A stretch of DNA of 64,000 nucleotides from Pseudosulfitobacter koreensis (lineage in GTDB: Bacteria; Pseudomonadota; Alphaproteobacteria; Rhodobacterales; Rhodobacteraceae), in NCBI RefSeq assembly GCF_024733015.1, contig NZ_JANKJG010000009.1, positions 62,001 to 126,000 of the forward strand, read 5' to 3'. Positions 38,832 to 48,456 of the stretch are shown here, in pieces; the first letter of the stretch is position 1; each line of letters opens with the position of its first letter. Made by a program: the position numbers and the translations under genes. The notes beneath the pieces are model-generated. The model worked only from the letters and a program-made list of their open reading frames with translations, searched no databases and was not told the origin of the DNA.

Positions 38832-39590
38832 TCAACCTTGGGAGCCAGAAAGATTTCGCCACTTGAACGCCAGCGACACGCCGATCGCGGCGACGGCCAG
38901 CGCGGGCCATCCAAGGCCGGCCCCATTCGTCAGGTCGATGATCACCAAGACGGTTGTGGCCAGTCCTGCGCGCTGGCACGACTTGCGGAACCGGCTGCGG
39001 GCGTCCTTGTTGGGGCGGGCGGGTGCATCGCGATCAACGCGCGGAGCGACCGCGACCAGATCGTTGGGTGCATTGACCCCTTCGGCCAGAACGCCGAACA
39101 ACTCGACCTCACTCGCCAGGTTTTTGGGGGTGGAGGGGCCAAGCGGGCGAAAGTCGGCATCTAGCCTGCCGCGCGCATGGTCAACGACCTGACGCGACAC
39201 CAGTATCCCGCCGACGCAGGCGTTCTCTTGCAGCCTTGCGGCCAGATTGACACCATCGCCCAGCAGGTCGTTGCCTTCGACGATGACATCGCCCAGATGC
39301 AAACCGATGCGAAACGGCAGGGCGTCTTTGGTGGCGTTTAGTTCACGCTGGATCGTGACGGCGGCGGCCACGCCTTCGACGACAGAGGGGAGTTCGGCAA
39401 TCAGCCCGTCGCCAGAGGTGTTGGCAATGCGCCCGCCGCGGGTGAGGATGGCGGCGTCGATCACCCGGCGCGCGCGGCGCAGGGCCTGCACCGTGTCCAC
39501 TTCGTTGTGGGCCATGCGACCCGAATAATTGGCGGCGTCGGCTGACAGTATCGTGGTCAGCTTGCGTTTGATGTCAGGCAATTGGGACAC
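38832..39590 (-). CDS. Class III adenylate/guanylate cyclase with C-terminal membrane segments
   Basis: A 252-residue protein with GTG start at 39590. Residues about 10-175 form the cyclase catalytic domain: KLTTILSADAANYSGRM (first metal Asp), GGRIANTSGDGLIAELPSV (second Asp), LPFRIGLHLGDVIVEGND and DGVNLAARLQ with the conserved Asn/Arg. The C-terminal 60 residues contain two hydrophobic stretches (GLATTVLVIIDL and PALAVAAIGVSLAF), so the catalytic domain is membrane-tethered. It converts ATP (or GTP) to a cyclic nucleotide. It lies between mdh and sucC on the same strand. Coupling to carbon metabolism is possible but unproven. Confidence 0.85.
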   Translation of the reverse strand: MSQLPDIKRKLTTILSADAANYSGRMAHNEVDTVQALRRARRVIDAAILTRGGRIANTSGDGLIAELPSVVEGVAAAVTIQRELNATKDALPFRIGLHLGDVIVEGNDLLGDGVNLAARLQENACVGGILVSRQVVDHARGRLDADFRPLGPSTPKNLASEVELFGVLAEGVNAPNDLVAVAPRVDRDAPARPNKDARSRFRKSCQRAGLATTVLVIIDLTNGAGLGWPALAVAAIGVSLAFKWRNLSGSQG

Positions 39591-39631
39591 GTAGACCCCC
39601 CTGAGCCCCCCGCGGGCGGGGCGAAGTTGGC

Positions 39632-39658
39632 GGGCTGCCCTTGCGACAGGGGCAGTCC
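39632..39658. other. Hairpin downstream of mdh
   Basis: GGGCTGCCC (39632-39640) pairs with GGGCAGTCC (39650-39658), nine pairs including one G-T. A second GC-rich inverted repeat lies at about 39605-39621. Neither is followed by a T run on the minus strand, so a terminator for mdh is possible but not clear. Confidence 0.35.
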
Positions 39659-39714
39659 ATAAAATCCGGACACGTCAGACGCGCCCGGACTTGATCATCA
39701 CATCACGCCCCGAC

Positions 39715-40797
<1,083 letters not shown>

Positions 40798-40837
40798 CTA
40801 ACCTTTTGTGCAAGGCAAAGGTTTCCAAGGAGTTAAC

Positions 40838-41588
40838 GTGCTGGAACTGGATTGGGCATTCTTTGCCATAGCAGGGCCCGCGGTGCTGTTCGCAGGCATA
40901 TCCAAGGGCGGTTTCGGCTCGGGTGCGGCCTTTGCCGCGGCGTCGATTCTGGCGCTGGTGGTCGAGCCTGGGCTGGCGCTAGGGGTGATGCTGCCGATGC
41001 TGATGCTGATCGACGTGGCGACCTTGGGGCCCTACTGGGGAAAATGGCGCTGGCCCGAGACGCGGTTGCTGATCTTTGGCGCGCTGCCCGGTGTGGTGCT
41101 GGGCGCGGTGCTCTATCAGGTGGCGAATGCGGATGTGTTTCGCCTTTTGATCGGCGCGATCTCACTGGCCTTCGTCGGCTGGCAGGTGGGTCGCGGGCAG
41201 GGCTGGATACGGGTTGCGTCTGCGCCGCTGGGGCAGGGCGCGGGTGGCGGGACTGGTGGCCGGGTTCACCAGTTTCGTCAGCCATGCGGGCGGCCCTCCG
41301 GCGGCAGTCTATCTGTTGTCGCGCAACATGACGAAGACCGAATTTCAGGCCAGCACGGTGTTGCTCTTTTGGGTGATAAACGTGGCCAAGTTCATCCCTT
41401 ACGCATTCCTTGGGATGTTCACGCTTGAGACAGGGCTGGCCAATCTGACGCTTGCCCCCTTTGCGCTGGCGGGCGCGTGGCTGGGCGTCAAGGCGCACAG
41501 GCTGGTGCCGGAACGCGTGTTCTTTGCGCTGACGTATACTTTGCTGGTGGTGACCGGGACCAAGCTGATCTGGGACGGTCTGACCTGA
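40838..41588 (+). pseudogene. TSUP (TauE/SafE) transporter split by a +1 frameshift
   Basis: The GTG start at 40838 has AAGGAG upstream and reads MLELDWAFFAIAGPAVLFAGISKGG..., with TSUP-like helices, up to SAPLGQG near 41237. The rest of the protein continues in the next frame (VAGLVAGFTSFVSHAGGPPAAVYLL to the stop at 41588). Removing one G from the GGGG run at 41230-41233 joins the halves as APLGRARVAGLVAGFTSF, a normal TSUP sequence of about 250 residues. TSUP permeases export sulfite or sulfoacetate-type anions. A single-base change in a G run may be a sequencing error, a phase-variable tract or a fresh mutation. Confidence 0.8.
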
Positions 41589-41608
41589 AACCCTGCACCT
41601 CAACGTGG

Positions 41609-41633
41609 AAAAAAGACGGCCACCGGGGCCGCC
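41609..41633 (-). terminator. Terminator after the 41652-41987 gene
   Basis: GACGGCC (41615-41621) pairs with GGCCGCC (41627-41633) with one G-T, and six A residues precede it on the plus strand. On the minus strand it reads as a hairpin plus TTTTTT, 18 bp after the stop of the small secreted protein gene. Confidence 0.6.
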
Positions 41634-41651
41634 ATTCGTGTTGCTACGCGA

Positions 41652-41987
41652 TCAGGCGTCATTGCCCGGTGCAGGCAAGGCCTCCGCCAGTTCCTCGAAC
41701 GCCTGACCGGACGCCACAAGGCAGGTCATGCCCGCCGGCGTGGTCACGGTGATGGTCCAGGTGCCGGTCTCGGACGAGGCGAAGACCTCGATCACCTGAT
41801 TGCCGGTGCCGAGGCCCATCGACTGCCGTGTCTCGCCATAGGTCGTGGCCAGACGGTCCACCACCAAGGCGCGCGGGCCGCAGTTTCGGGTGTTGGCCTG
41901 TGCCGCCGCGTGCCCGGCGGCAGCCAGATAGATCGCAGCCGCCACCGTCAGCGCGGCAAGATGCAGAAATTTGCTTTTGCGTGTCAT
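41652..41987 (-). CDS. Small secreted hypothetical protein
   Basis: A 111-residue protein with a signal peptide (FLHLAALTVAAAIYLAAAGHAAAQ) and a mature domain of about 80 residues containing two Cys (NCGPR and MTCLV), a short GNQVIEVFASSETGTWTITVTTPAG strand region and an acidic C-terminus. It is predicted periplasmic. I do not recognise the family; the Cys pair and beta-rich pattern are all that is visible. It is convergent with the split TSUP gene and has its own terminator. Confidence 0.65.
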   Translation of the reverse strand: MTRKSKFLHLAALTVAAAIYLAAAGHAAAQANTRNCGPRALVVDRLATTYGETRQSMGLGTGNQVIEVFASSETGTWTITVTTPAGMTCLVASGQAFEELAEALPAPGNDA

Positions 41988-42306
41988 GTTGTTCAGCCTT
42001 TGGTCAAAAAGGCGTCACCCGCAGTCATCTGGCCTGATCCGGTCGCCCGGCGATGACCGGGCGGCCCCGGTTCATGTGTCGTCCCGACATCCCTTCCGCA
42101 AAGGTTCGGCGGCCTGCCGAAACGGCCCTCCCGGAAATGTCGGACCAGAACAACCTGCATCCAGAAGCGTAAATTAGGGTTAACGCTGCGTGCGAAGCTG
42201 TCGAAAATTTGAGATTTGCTGCATCGCGGCGCGTTTCCCCTTGAACCTTTCGGCAAAAAATGCCCCCTTGAGCGCAACAATATTACCCGACCCGAAAGGC
42301 AGGCTT
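41988..42306. other. Intergenic region upstream of mcl2
   Basis: 319 bp without a convincing gene. It contains two short hairpins (GCCCGG-cgatga-CCGGGC at 42045-42062 and TTCGGC-ggcct-GCCGAA at 42105-42121), an AT-rich patch near 42170-42185, and the AATATTACCC element listed separately just before the mcl2 ribosome-binding site. The promoter of the mcl2-mch operon must lie here. Confidence 0.6.
42278..42289 (+). promoter_or_regulatory. Shared EMC-pathway element upstream of mcl2
   Basis: CAATATTACCCG, identical over 12 bases to the element upstream of ccr (55471-55482), with a 10-base AATATTRCCC core also upstream of ecm. It ends 17 bases before the mcl2 ATG, so it could be an operator over the early transcript or a leader element. 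Confidence 0.55.
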
Positions 42307-43164
42307 ATGGCTCTCGACCGTCCGTTGCGCTCCGTTCTCTACATTCCCGCATCCAAACCCCGTGCCCTCGACAAGGCACGTGGGCTGCCCGTCGATGCGA
42401 TCATCTTCGACCTCGAAGACGCGGTCACCACCGAAGAAAAGACCAGCGCGCGCGGCATTTTGGCAGAGGCGCTGTCGCAGGGCGGATATGGCCCCCGGAT
42501 GCGGATCGTGCGCATCAACGCGCTGGACACCCCCTGGGGCATCGACGATGCGCGCGCCGCAGCCGAGATGGGGGCCGATGCGATCCTGTTGCCCAAAGTG
42601 TCCAGCCCCGCCGATCTGGACGCACTGGCTGCCCTCACCGGCGACACACCGCTGTGGGCGATGATGGAGACGCCGATGGGCATGCTCAATGCCGCGGCCA
42701 TCGCGGCGCATCCCAACCTGCAAGCGCTGGTGATGGGCACCAACGATCTGGCCAAGGAACTGAACACCCGCGCGCGCCCCGACCGTCTCCCACTCCAAGC
42801 CGGGCTGGGTCTGTGCCTGCTGGCCGCCAAGGCGCATGGGCTGGCGATCATTGATGGCGTCTATAATGCGTTCAAGGACGACGAGGGGCTGGAGGTGGAA
42901 TGCGCGCAGGGACGTGACATGGGGTTTGACGGCAAGACGCTGATCCACCCCGCGCAGGTTGCCGTGACCAACACCGCCTTTTCCCCGTCCGAGACCGAGA
43001 TCGACACCGCCCGCCGACAGATCGCAGCCTTTGACGAAGTTGCGGCGTCGGGGCAAGGTGTCGCCGTGGTGGACGGCAAGATCGTTGAGAACCTGCACGT
43101 GGATACCGCACGCAAACTGATCGCGCAGGCCGAGGCCATTGCCGCGATGGCACAGGACGAATGA
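42307..43164 (+). CDS. mcl2: (3S)-malyl-CoA thioesterase (CitE-like, EMC pathway)
   Basis: A 285-residue CitE-fold enzyme. Start MALDRPLRSVLYIPASKPRA at 42307 with AAAGGCAGG upstream. Motifs: AIIFDLEDAV (metal site), RIVRINALDTPWG, ILLPKVSS, WAMMETPMGML, MGTNDLAKEL and MGFDGKTLIHPAQV. Length and the ending VAVVDGKIVENLHVDTAR match the roughly 285-residue Mcl2 of Rhodobacter sphaeroides rather than the longer malyl-CoA lyase Mcl1. Mcl2 hydrolyses (3S)-malyl-CoA to malate and CoA, finishing the EMC pathway. It heads an operon with nnrU-like, DUF1737 and mch genes. Confidence 0.88.
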   Translation: MALDRPLRSVLYIPASKPRALDKARGLPVDAIIFDLEDAVTTEEKTSARGILAEALSQGGYGPRMRIVRINALDTPWGIDDARAAAEMGADAILLPKVSSPADLDALAALTGDTPLWAMMETPMGMLNAAAIAAHPNLQALVMGTNDLAKELNTRARPDRLPLQAGLGLCLLAAKAHGLAIIDGVYNAFKDDEGLEVECAQGRDMGFDGKTLIHPAQVAVTNTAFSPSETEIDTARRQIAAFDEVAASGQGVAVVDGKIVENLHVDTARKLIAQAEAIAAMAQDE

Positions 43165-43165
43165 C

Positions 43166-43711
43166 ATGACGCTGCTGATCCTTGGGGTTCTGCTTTGGGT
43201 TGCGGCCCATTTCTTTAAACGCGCGCTGCCTGCGCCGCGTGCCGCAATGGGCAACGCCGGGCGCGGTGCGGTCACTGTCGCGGTGGCCCTGTCGATTGTT
43301 CTGATGGTTATCGGCTACCGGGCCGCCGATGGCGCGTTTTTCTGGGGGCGTCACCCCGCCACCACCGGCATCAACAACCTGATGATGATCGCGGCGCTTT
43401 ATTTTGTCAGCCCCGGCCCAAGAAAGGGCGCGCTTTTCTACAGTTTGCGCCACCCGATGCTGACGGGTTTCGCGCTTTGGGCTGCGGCACACCTGCTGGT
43501 CAATGGCGATGTGCCGTCTTTCGTGCTGTTCGGCGGACTGCTGGTCTGGTCGCTGGCCGAGATGGTGGTGATCAACCGCGCCGAGCCGAACTGGACGCCG
43601 CCGCCCAAGGGCAGCATCGCCAAGGACGGGATGTTCCTGGGTGCGGCGCTGGTTCTGCTGGTCGTGATCGGCGCGATCCACGCCTGGCTTGGCTATAACC
43701 CGTTCGGGTAG
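43166..43711 (+). CDS. NnrU-family membrane protein
   Basis: A 181-residue membrane protein starting MTLLILGVLLWVAAHFFKRA one base after the mcl2 stop. About five helices are visible, along with the NnrU-type segments RGAVTVAVALSIVLMVIGYR, LRHPMLTGFALWAAAHLLVNGD and VWSLAEMVVINRAEP. NnrU was first linked to nitrite/nitric-oxide reduction, but this broad family includes relatives of unknown role. Membership in an EMC-pathway operon suggests the latter. Confidence 0.85.
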   Translation: MTLLILGVLLWVAAHFFKRALPAPRAAMGNAGRGAVTVAVALSIVLMVIGYRAADGAFFWGRHPATTGINNLMMIAALYFVSPGPRKGALFYSLRHPMLTGFALWAAAHLLVNGDVPSFVLFGGLLVWSLAEMVVINRAEPNWTPPPKGSIAKDGMFLGAALVLLVVIGAIHAWLGYNPFG

Positions 43712-43721
43712 AGGTAACACA

Positions 43722-43925
43722 ATGAAACTATATCGTTTTTTGTCCGAAGATGACACTTCGGCATTCTGCCACAAGGTGACGGATGCGCTGAACAAGGGGT
43801 GGGAACTGTACGGCACCCCGACACAGACATGGGACCACGCCGCAGGCGTCATGCGCTGCGGTCAGGCCGTGGTGAAAGAGGCGCCCGGCACCTACACCCC
43901 CGACACCAAGCTGGGGGCGCAATGA
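43722..43925 (+). CDS. DUF1737 small protein
   Basis: A 67-residue soluble protein starting at ATG 43722 (GAGGT upstream). The sequence MKLYRFLSEDDTSAFCHKVT, followed by NKGWELYGTPTQTWD and MRCGQAVVKE, matches the DUF1737 family of short proteins with unknown function. Its stop overlaps the ATG of mch, so it is coupled to it. Confidence 0.85.
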   Translation: MKLYRFLSEDDTSAFCHKVTDALNKGWELYGTPTQTWDHAAGVMRCGQAVVKEAPGTYTPDTKLGAQ

Positions 43926-44953
43926 TGAAGACCAATCCGGGCCGTTTCTTTGAAGACTATACGCTGGGGCAGGTGATCGACCACGCGGTGCCGCGCACGG
44001 TCAAGATGGGCGAACGGGCGCTTTATCACATGCTCTACCCGACGCGGCATGCGCTGTATTCGTCGGACCAGTTCGCGCAAGGCTGCGGTCTGCCGTTCTC
44101 GCCGCTCGACGACATGATCGCCTTTCACATCGTCTTTGGCAAAACCGTGCCGGACGTGTCGCTGAACGCCGTGGCCAATCTGGGCTATGCCGAGGGGCGC
44201 TGGAAAATGCCCGTCTGGCCGGGCGATACCCTGCGCGCGCGGTCCGAGGTGATCGGGCTCAAGCAGAACTCGAACGGCAAAACCGGTGTGGTCTATGTGC
44301 GCACCACGGGGCTGAACCAGCATGACGAGGAGGTGCTGGAGTACGTGCGCTGGGTCATGGTGCGCAAATCGGATCTGGATGCGCCCGCGCCCGAAACTGT
44401 GGTGCCTGAGCTGTCGACAGTCGTGGACCCCGGCACGCTGGTCATTCCCAAGGGGCTGGATTTCACTGGCTACAATTTCACACAGGCAGGCGAGCCGCAC
44501 CGTTTAGGCGATTACGAGGTAGGCGAGCAGATCGACCACGTCGATGGCGTGACGGTCGAAGAGGCCGAACACATGATGGCCACGCGCCTCTGGCAGAACA
44601 CGGCCAAGGTGCATTTCGACACGTCGGCGCGGCCCGATGGCAGCCGCCTGATCTATGGCGGGCACGTGATTTCGATGGCGCGGGCGCTGTCGTTCAACGG
44701 CCTTGCTAATGCGCAGATGGTCGTGGGGCTGAACGGCGGGGCGCATGCCAATCCGTGCCTGGCGGGCGACACGATCCGCGCCTGGTCCGAGGTTCTGGAC
44801 AAGGCTAAGACCAGCGCCCCTGGCGTCGGCGCGCTGCGGCTGCGGCTGGTGGCGACCAAGGGTGGTGATCCGTTCAGGTTGCGCGGCGAAGACGGTAAAT
44901 ACCTTCCCGAGGTTCTGCTGGATCTGGACTATTGGGCGCTGGTTCCGCTTTGA
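43922..44953 (+). CDS. mch: Mesaconyl-CoA hydratase
   Basis: A 343-residue double-hotdog (MaoC-like) hydratase. The ATG overlaps the DUF1737 stop (ATGA); a second ATG follows. The sequence MKTNPGRFFEDYTLGQVIDH, YPTRHALYSSDQFAQGCGLP, the repeat-like second half DYEVGEQIDHVDGVTVEEAEH and LNGGAHANPCLAGDTIRAWSEV correspond to the EMC enzyme, which hydrates mesaconyl-C1-CoA to beta-methylmalyl-CoA. It is the last gene before sdhC; a 207-bp regulatory gap with TGTGATCACA palindromes separates them. Confidence 0.93.
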   Translation: MMKTNPGRFFEDYTLGQVIDHAVPRTVKMGERALYHMLYPTRHALYSSDQFAQGCGLPFSPLDDMIAFHIVFGKTVPDVSLNAVANLGYAEGRWKMPVWPGDTLRARSEVIGLKQNSNGKTGVVYVRTTGLNQHDEEVLEYVRWVMVRKSDLDAPAPETVVPELSTVVDPGTLVIPKGLDFTGYNFTQAGEPHRLGDYEVGEQIDHVDGVTVEEAEHMMATRLWQNTAKVHFDTSARPDGSRLIYGGHVISMARALSFNGLANAQMVVGLNGGAHANPCLAGDTIRAWSEVLDKAKTSAPGVGALRLRLVATKGGDPFRLRGEDGKYLPEVLLDLDYWALVPL

Positions 44954-45003
44954 CCGGTTGGCGGGACTGGGCTAATCCCTATAAAAACAGTCATGTTTAA
45001 ATC

Positions 45004-45034
45004 TGTGATCACAGTCTTCAATAGTGTGATCACA
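45004..45034 (+). promoter_or_regulatory. Tandem TGTGATCACA palindromes upstream of sdhC
   Basis: Perfect palindromes TGTGATCACA at 45004-45013 and 45025-45034, 21 bp start to start. The nearer one is 127 bp upstream of the sdhC ATG. This is the same motif, copy number and spacing (within 1 bp) as upstream of sucC, strongly suggesting one regulator for both TCA operons. The lack of a spacer between TGTGA and TCACA argues against CRP. Confidence 0.75.
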
Positions 45035-45160
45035 AACGTACGAAATCGCCCCGGTGCGCCAAAAAACCACCCCTGATAATGGTAACAAAGCTCTGCATCC
45101 ACGTGACAGTACCGTAAAACGGTTTAGTAAGTGTACAAGCACCAAGCCAAAGGAGTCGTC

Positions 45161-45544
45161 ATGGCCGACGTGAACCGGGGCAACCGCCCGCTCTCACCAC
45201 ATTTGTCCATCTACCGCCCACAGCTGACATCAATGACCTCGATCCTGACACGGATCACGGGCAATGCGCTGCTGGTCACTGCATTTCTGATCACATGGTG
45301 GTTCATCGCCGCGGCCACATCGCCCGAAGCCTTCGCAACGGCAGACGGGTTTCTGACAAGCTGGTTCGGCGATCTGGTGATGACGCTGTCGCTTTGGGGG
45401 CTTTGGTATCACACGTTGGCCGGGATGCGGCACCTGATCTGGGACAACGGCATCGGGCTTGAGATCAAGACCGCCGAGAAACTCGGCTGGACCGTCATCG
45501 GCGGATCGGTCGTGCTGACCATCCTGACCGTCATCATCATCTGA
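45161..45544 (+). CDS. sdhC: Succinate dehydrogenase cytochrome b556 subunit
   Basis: A 127-residue membrane subunit starting at ATG 45161 with AAGGAG upstream. It has the SdhC signature RPLSPHLSIYRPQLTSMTSILTR (split: RPLSPHLSIYRP and SMTSILTRITG) and three helices. HTLAGMRHLIWDNG includes the heme-ligand His and the conserved Arg-His. With SdhD it anchors SdhAB, binds heme b and reduces ubiquinone. It is the first gene of the sdh operon, 207 bp after mch. Confidence 0.95.
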   Translation: MADVNRGNRPLSPHLSIYRPQLTSMTSILTRITGNALLVTAFLITWWFIAAATSPEAFATADGFLTSWFGDLVMTLSLWGLWYHTLAGMRHLIWDNGIGLEIKTAEKLGWTVIGGSVVLTILTVIII

Positions 45545-45555
45545 GGGAGCAACCG

Positions 45556-45927
45556 ATGCGTTATCTTACAGACCGCAAGCGCGCCACGGGCATGGGGTCG
45601 GCCAAATCCGGCACCGCCCACCACTGGGCGATGAAGGTCAGCTCTTTCGGGCTGCTTATCCTGATCCCGCTGTTCGTGTTCACCTTCGGCCCGATGCTGG
45701 GCGAGCCGCACCTTGACGTGCTGGCCTACTTCAGCAGGCCGTTCCCGGCAATCGTGGCCGCACTGACCTTTGCCGTCACGATGAAGCATTTCAAGGACGG
45801 CGTTCAGGTGCTGATCGAAGACTATGTTCACGGTACCGCCGAGAAAATCTCGATCGTGGTGATGATCTGCGTCAGCTACGCCATAGCTGCGACCGGCATT
45901 TTCGCCATCGCCAGCATCGCACTTTAA
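45556..45927 (+). CDS. sdhD: Succinate dehydrogenase membrane anchor subunit
   Basis: A 123-residue membrane protein 11 bp after sdhC. The start MRYLTDRKRATGMGSAKSGT is followed by WAMKVSSFGLLILIPLFVF, and the conserved heme/quinone helix reads MKHFKDGVQVLIEDYVHG, with three helices in all. It partners SdhC in the membrane domain. Position and motifs leave little doubt. Confidence 0.95.
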   Translation: MRYLTDRKRATGMGSAKSGTAHHWAMKVSSFGLLILIPLFVFTFGPMLGEPHLDVLAYFSRPFPAIVAALTFAVTMKHFKDGVQVLIEDYVHGTAEKISIVVMICVSYAIAATGIFAIASIAL

Positions 45928-45951
45928 GCGCCAGTCAGAGGAGACATTTCA

Positions 45952-47757
45952 ATGGCTGCATATGAATATGAAACACACGAATACGACGTGGTCGTGGTCG
46001 GGGCCGGCGGTGCCGGTCTGCGCGCGACGCTGGGCATGGCCGAACAGGGCCTGCGCACCGCTTGCGTGACCAAGGTGTTCCCGACACGGTCGCACACCGT
46101 TGCGGCACAGGGCGGCATCGCTGCGTCGCTGTCCAACATGGGCCCCGACAACTGGCAGTGGCACATGTACGACACCGTCAAGGGGTCGGATTGGCTGGGC
46201 GACACGGACGCGATGGAATACCTTGCCCGCGAAGCGCCCAAGGCGGTCTACGAGCTTGAGCACTACGGCGTTCCGTTCTCGCGCACCGAAGAGGGCAAGA
46301 TCTACCAGCGTCCGTTCGGCGGTCACACAACCGAGTTCGGCGAAGGCCCCGCCGTGCAGCGCACGTGCGCAGCCGCCGACCGGACAGGTCACGCGATCCT
46401 GCACACGCTCTATGGTCAGTCGGTCAAGGAAAAGGCCGAGTTCTTCATCGAATATTTCGCCATCGACCTGATCATGTCCGACGACGGCGTCTGCCAGGGC
46501 GTGCTCTGCTGGAAGCTGGACGACGGCACGCTGCACCTGTTCAGCTCGAAGATGGTCGTTCTGGCGACAGGCGGTTATGGCCGTGCCTATTTCAGCGCGA
46601 CCAGCGCGCACACCTGCACCGGTGATGGTGGCGGTATGACTGCACGCGCGGGTCTGCCCCTGCAGGACATGGAATTCGTGCAGTTCCACCCCACCGGCAT
46701 CTACGGCGCAGGCTGTCTGATCACCGAGGGCGCACGCGGCGAGGGCGGCTATCTGACCAACTCCGAAGGCGAGCGTTTCATGGAGCGCTATGCGCCCCAG
46801 TACAAGGATCTGGCCCCGCGCGACTACGTCAGCCGCTGCATGACGATGGAAATCCGCGAGGGACGTGGCGTCGGCAAGAACGGTGACCACATCCACCTGA
46901 ACCTGTCGCACCTGCCACCCGAAACGCTGAAACTGCGCCTGCCGGGTATCTCGGAAAGCGCGCGCGTTTTCGCCGGTGTGAACCTGAACAAGGAACCGAT
47001 CCCGGTGATCCCGACCGTGCACTATAACATGGGCGGTATTCCCACGAACTATTGGGGCGAAGTTCTGGCACCCACCGATGACCAGCCTGATCGCGTCGCA
47101 CCCGGTCTGATGGCCGTGGGCGAAGCGGGCTGCGCGTCGGTGCACGGGGCCAACCGCCTCGGCTCGAACTCGTTGATCGACCTTGTGGTCTTTGGCCGTG
47201 CCGCCGCCATTCGCGCGGGCAAGATCGTGGACCGAGACAGCGCCGTGCCCACTCCGAACCCCGCGTCGGTTCAGGCCGCTCTCGATCGGTTCGACAACAC
47301 CCGCTATGCCAAGGGCCACACGCCCACCGCCGATCTGCGCATGGAAATGCAGCAGACCATGCAAAAAGACGCCGCTGTCTTCCGTGAAGACAAGACGTTG
47401 CAGGCAGGCAAGGTCGCGATGGATGACATTGCGGGCAAGTGGTCCGACATTCAGGTCACCGACCGCAGCCTCGTGTGGAACTCGGATCTGATGGAAACGC
47501 TGGAACTGGCCAACCTGATCCCGAACGCGGTGGCCACGATCACTGCCGCGGCGGCGCGCAAAGAAAGCCGTGGTGCCCATGCCCACGAGGATTACCCCGA
47601 GCGCGACGACGAGAACTGGCGCAAGCACAGCCTGGTCTGGTTCAAGGGCAACGCGGCGTCGCTGGGGTATCGCGGTGTGCATCAGCAACCCCTGACCAGC
47701 CACAACGACGGCGGGATCGACCCCAAGAAGATCGCACCGAAAAAGCGGACGTTCTGA
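45952..47757 (+). CDS. sdhA: Succinate dehydrogenase flavoprotein subunit
   Basis: A 601-residue flavoprotein oxidising succinate to fumarate. It has the FAD fold [13 protein letters not shown], the covalent-FAD His in [27 protein letters not shown]..., the catalytic Arg region [15 protein letters not shown] and the C-terminal [15 protein letters not shown]. It is soluble and docks on SdhB. A long antisense open frame overlaps it but is a codon-bias shadow. The downstream gene is not sdhB but an FkbM methyltransferase, an interruption discussed separately. Confidence 0.97.
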   Translation: MAAYEYETHEYDVVVVGAGGAGLRATLGMAEQGLRTACVTKVFPTRSHTVAAQGGIAASLSNMGPDNWQWHMYDTVKGSDWLGDTDAMEYLAREAPKAVYELEHYGVPFSRTEEGKIYQRPFGGHTTEFGEGPAVQRTCAAADRTGHAILHTLYGQSVKEKAEFFIEYFAIDLIMSDDGVCQGVLCWKLDDGTLHLFSSKMVVLATGGYGRAYFSATSAHTCTGDGGGMTARAGLPLQDMEFVQFHPTGIYGAGCLITEGARGEGGYLTNSEGERFMERYAPQYKDLAPRDYVSRCMTMEIREGRGVGKNGDHIHLNLSHLPPETLKLRLPGISESARVFAGVNLNKEPIPVIPTVHYNMGGIPTNYWGEVLAPTDDQPDRVAPGLMAVGEAGCASVHGANRLGSNSLIDLVVFGRAAAIRAGKIVDRDSAVPTPNPASVQAALDRFDNTRYAKGHTPTADLRMEMQQTMQKDAAVFREDKTLQAGKVAMDDIAGKWSDIQVTDRSLVWNSDLMETLELANLIPNAVATITAAAARKESRGAHAHEDYPERDDENWRKHSLVWFKGNAASLGYRGVHQQPLTSHNDGGIDPKKIAPKKRTF

Positions 47758-47760
47758 ATC

Positions 47761-48456
47761 ATGCTTGGTGAAATCCGGCGTACGCTCAAGTCCGAGGGGT
47801 TGGCTGTCCATCCCATCAAGACGCGTGCGTTCTATCTGAAAGGATACGGATTTTCCCCCGACGTCGTGTTTGATGTCGGGGTGCATGACGGCACCCCGTG
47901 GCTGTACAAATCCTTTGCCGATGCGCGCTTTGTGCTGATCGACCCGCAGCCCGGTTGCGGCGAAACGGTACGCGCCTCGGGGCAGTTGGACGACTTCGAC
48001 TTTCATGCCGTGGCCCTTGGCGCCGAGGCCGGCATCGCGACGCTGAACGTGCCCGAGACCAAACCGGGCAAGGGCGGGGCCATGGCCTCGTTGATGGAGC
48101 GGACGGAGAATCTGGCCCAGACCTTCAACAAGGTCGACACCTACGACGTGCCAGTCAAACGGCTGGACGATGTTGCGGGGGCCTACGATGGCCAGGTCGG
48201 GCTGAAAATCGACACCGAAGGGTTCGAGACCGCCGTTCTGGCGGGCGGGCCCGAGACCCTGAAACGCTGTGAGTTTGTCATATTGGAGCTGAGCGTGACT
48301 GAACGGTTTACCAAGACAGCACCCCCTTCCGCCGCGATTGCCCTGCTGGCGGATGCAGGGCTGGAACTGCGCGACGTTTTGGCGGTGGCCGACGGCCCCG
48401 GCAAACGTGCGCAGCCGCGCCACATGGACGTGATGTTCACGCGGTGGGACGCATGA
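47761..48456 (+). CDS. FkbM-family SAM-dependent methyltransferase
   Basis: A 231-residue protein starting 3 bp after sdhA. A Rossmann-type methyltransferase fold is visible: VVFDVGVHDGTPWLYKSF (motif I-like), RFVLIDPQPGCGE, VPVKRLDDVAGAYDG, GLKIDTEGFETAVLAGGPE (FkbM hallmark KIDTEG) and CEFVILELSV. FkbM enzymes O-methylate sugars or natural products. Its location inside the sdh operon, coupled to a lipoprotein gene by ATGA overlap, is unusual; substrate unknown. Confidence 0.87.
   Translation: MLGEIRRTLKSEGLAVHPIKTRAFYLKGYGFSPDVVFDVGVHDGTPWLYKSFADARFVLIDPQPGCGETVRASGQLDDFDFHAVALGAEAGIATLNVPETKPGKGGAMASLMERTENLAQTFNKVDTYDVPVKRLDDVAGAYDGQVGLKIDTEGFETAVLAGGPETLKRCEFVILELSVTERFTKTAPPSAAIALLADAGLELRDVLAVADGPGKRAQPRHMDVMFTRWDA

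Noticed and set aside
42170-42185. A second CtrA site near AAATTAGGGTTAAC upstream of mcl2
   Set aside because: Only one half-site is good and the spacing is 6 rather than 7.
42307-43164. Malyl-CoA lyase (mcl1) as identity of this CitE-like gene
   Set aside because: The length of 285 residues, the N-terminus and the VDGKIVENLH ending match the Mcl2 thioesterase; Mcl1 is longer and starts differently.
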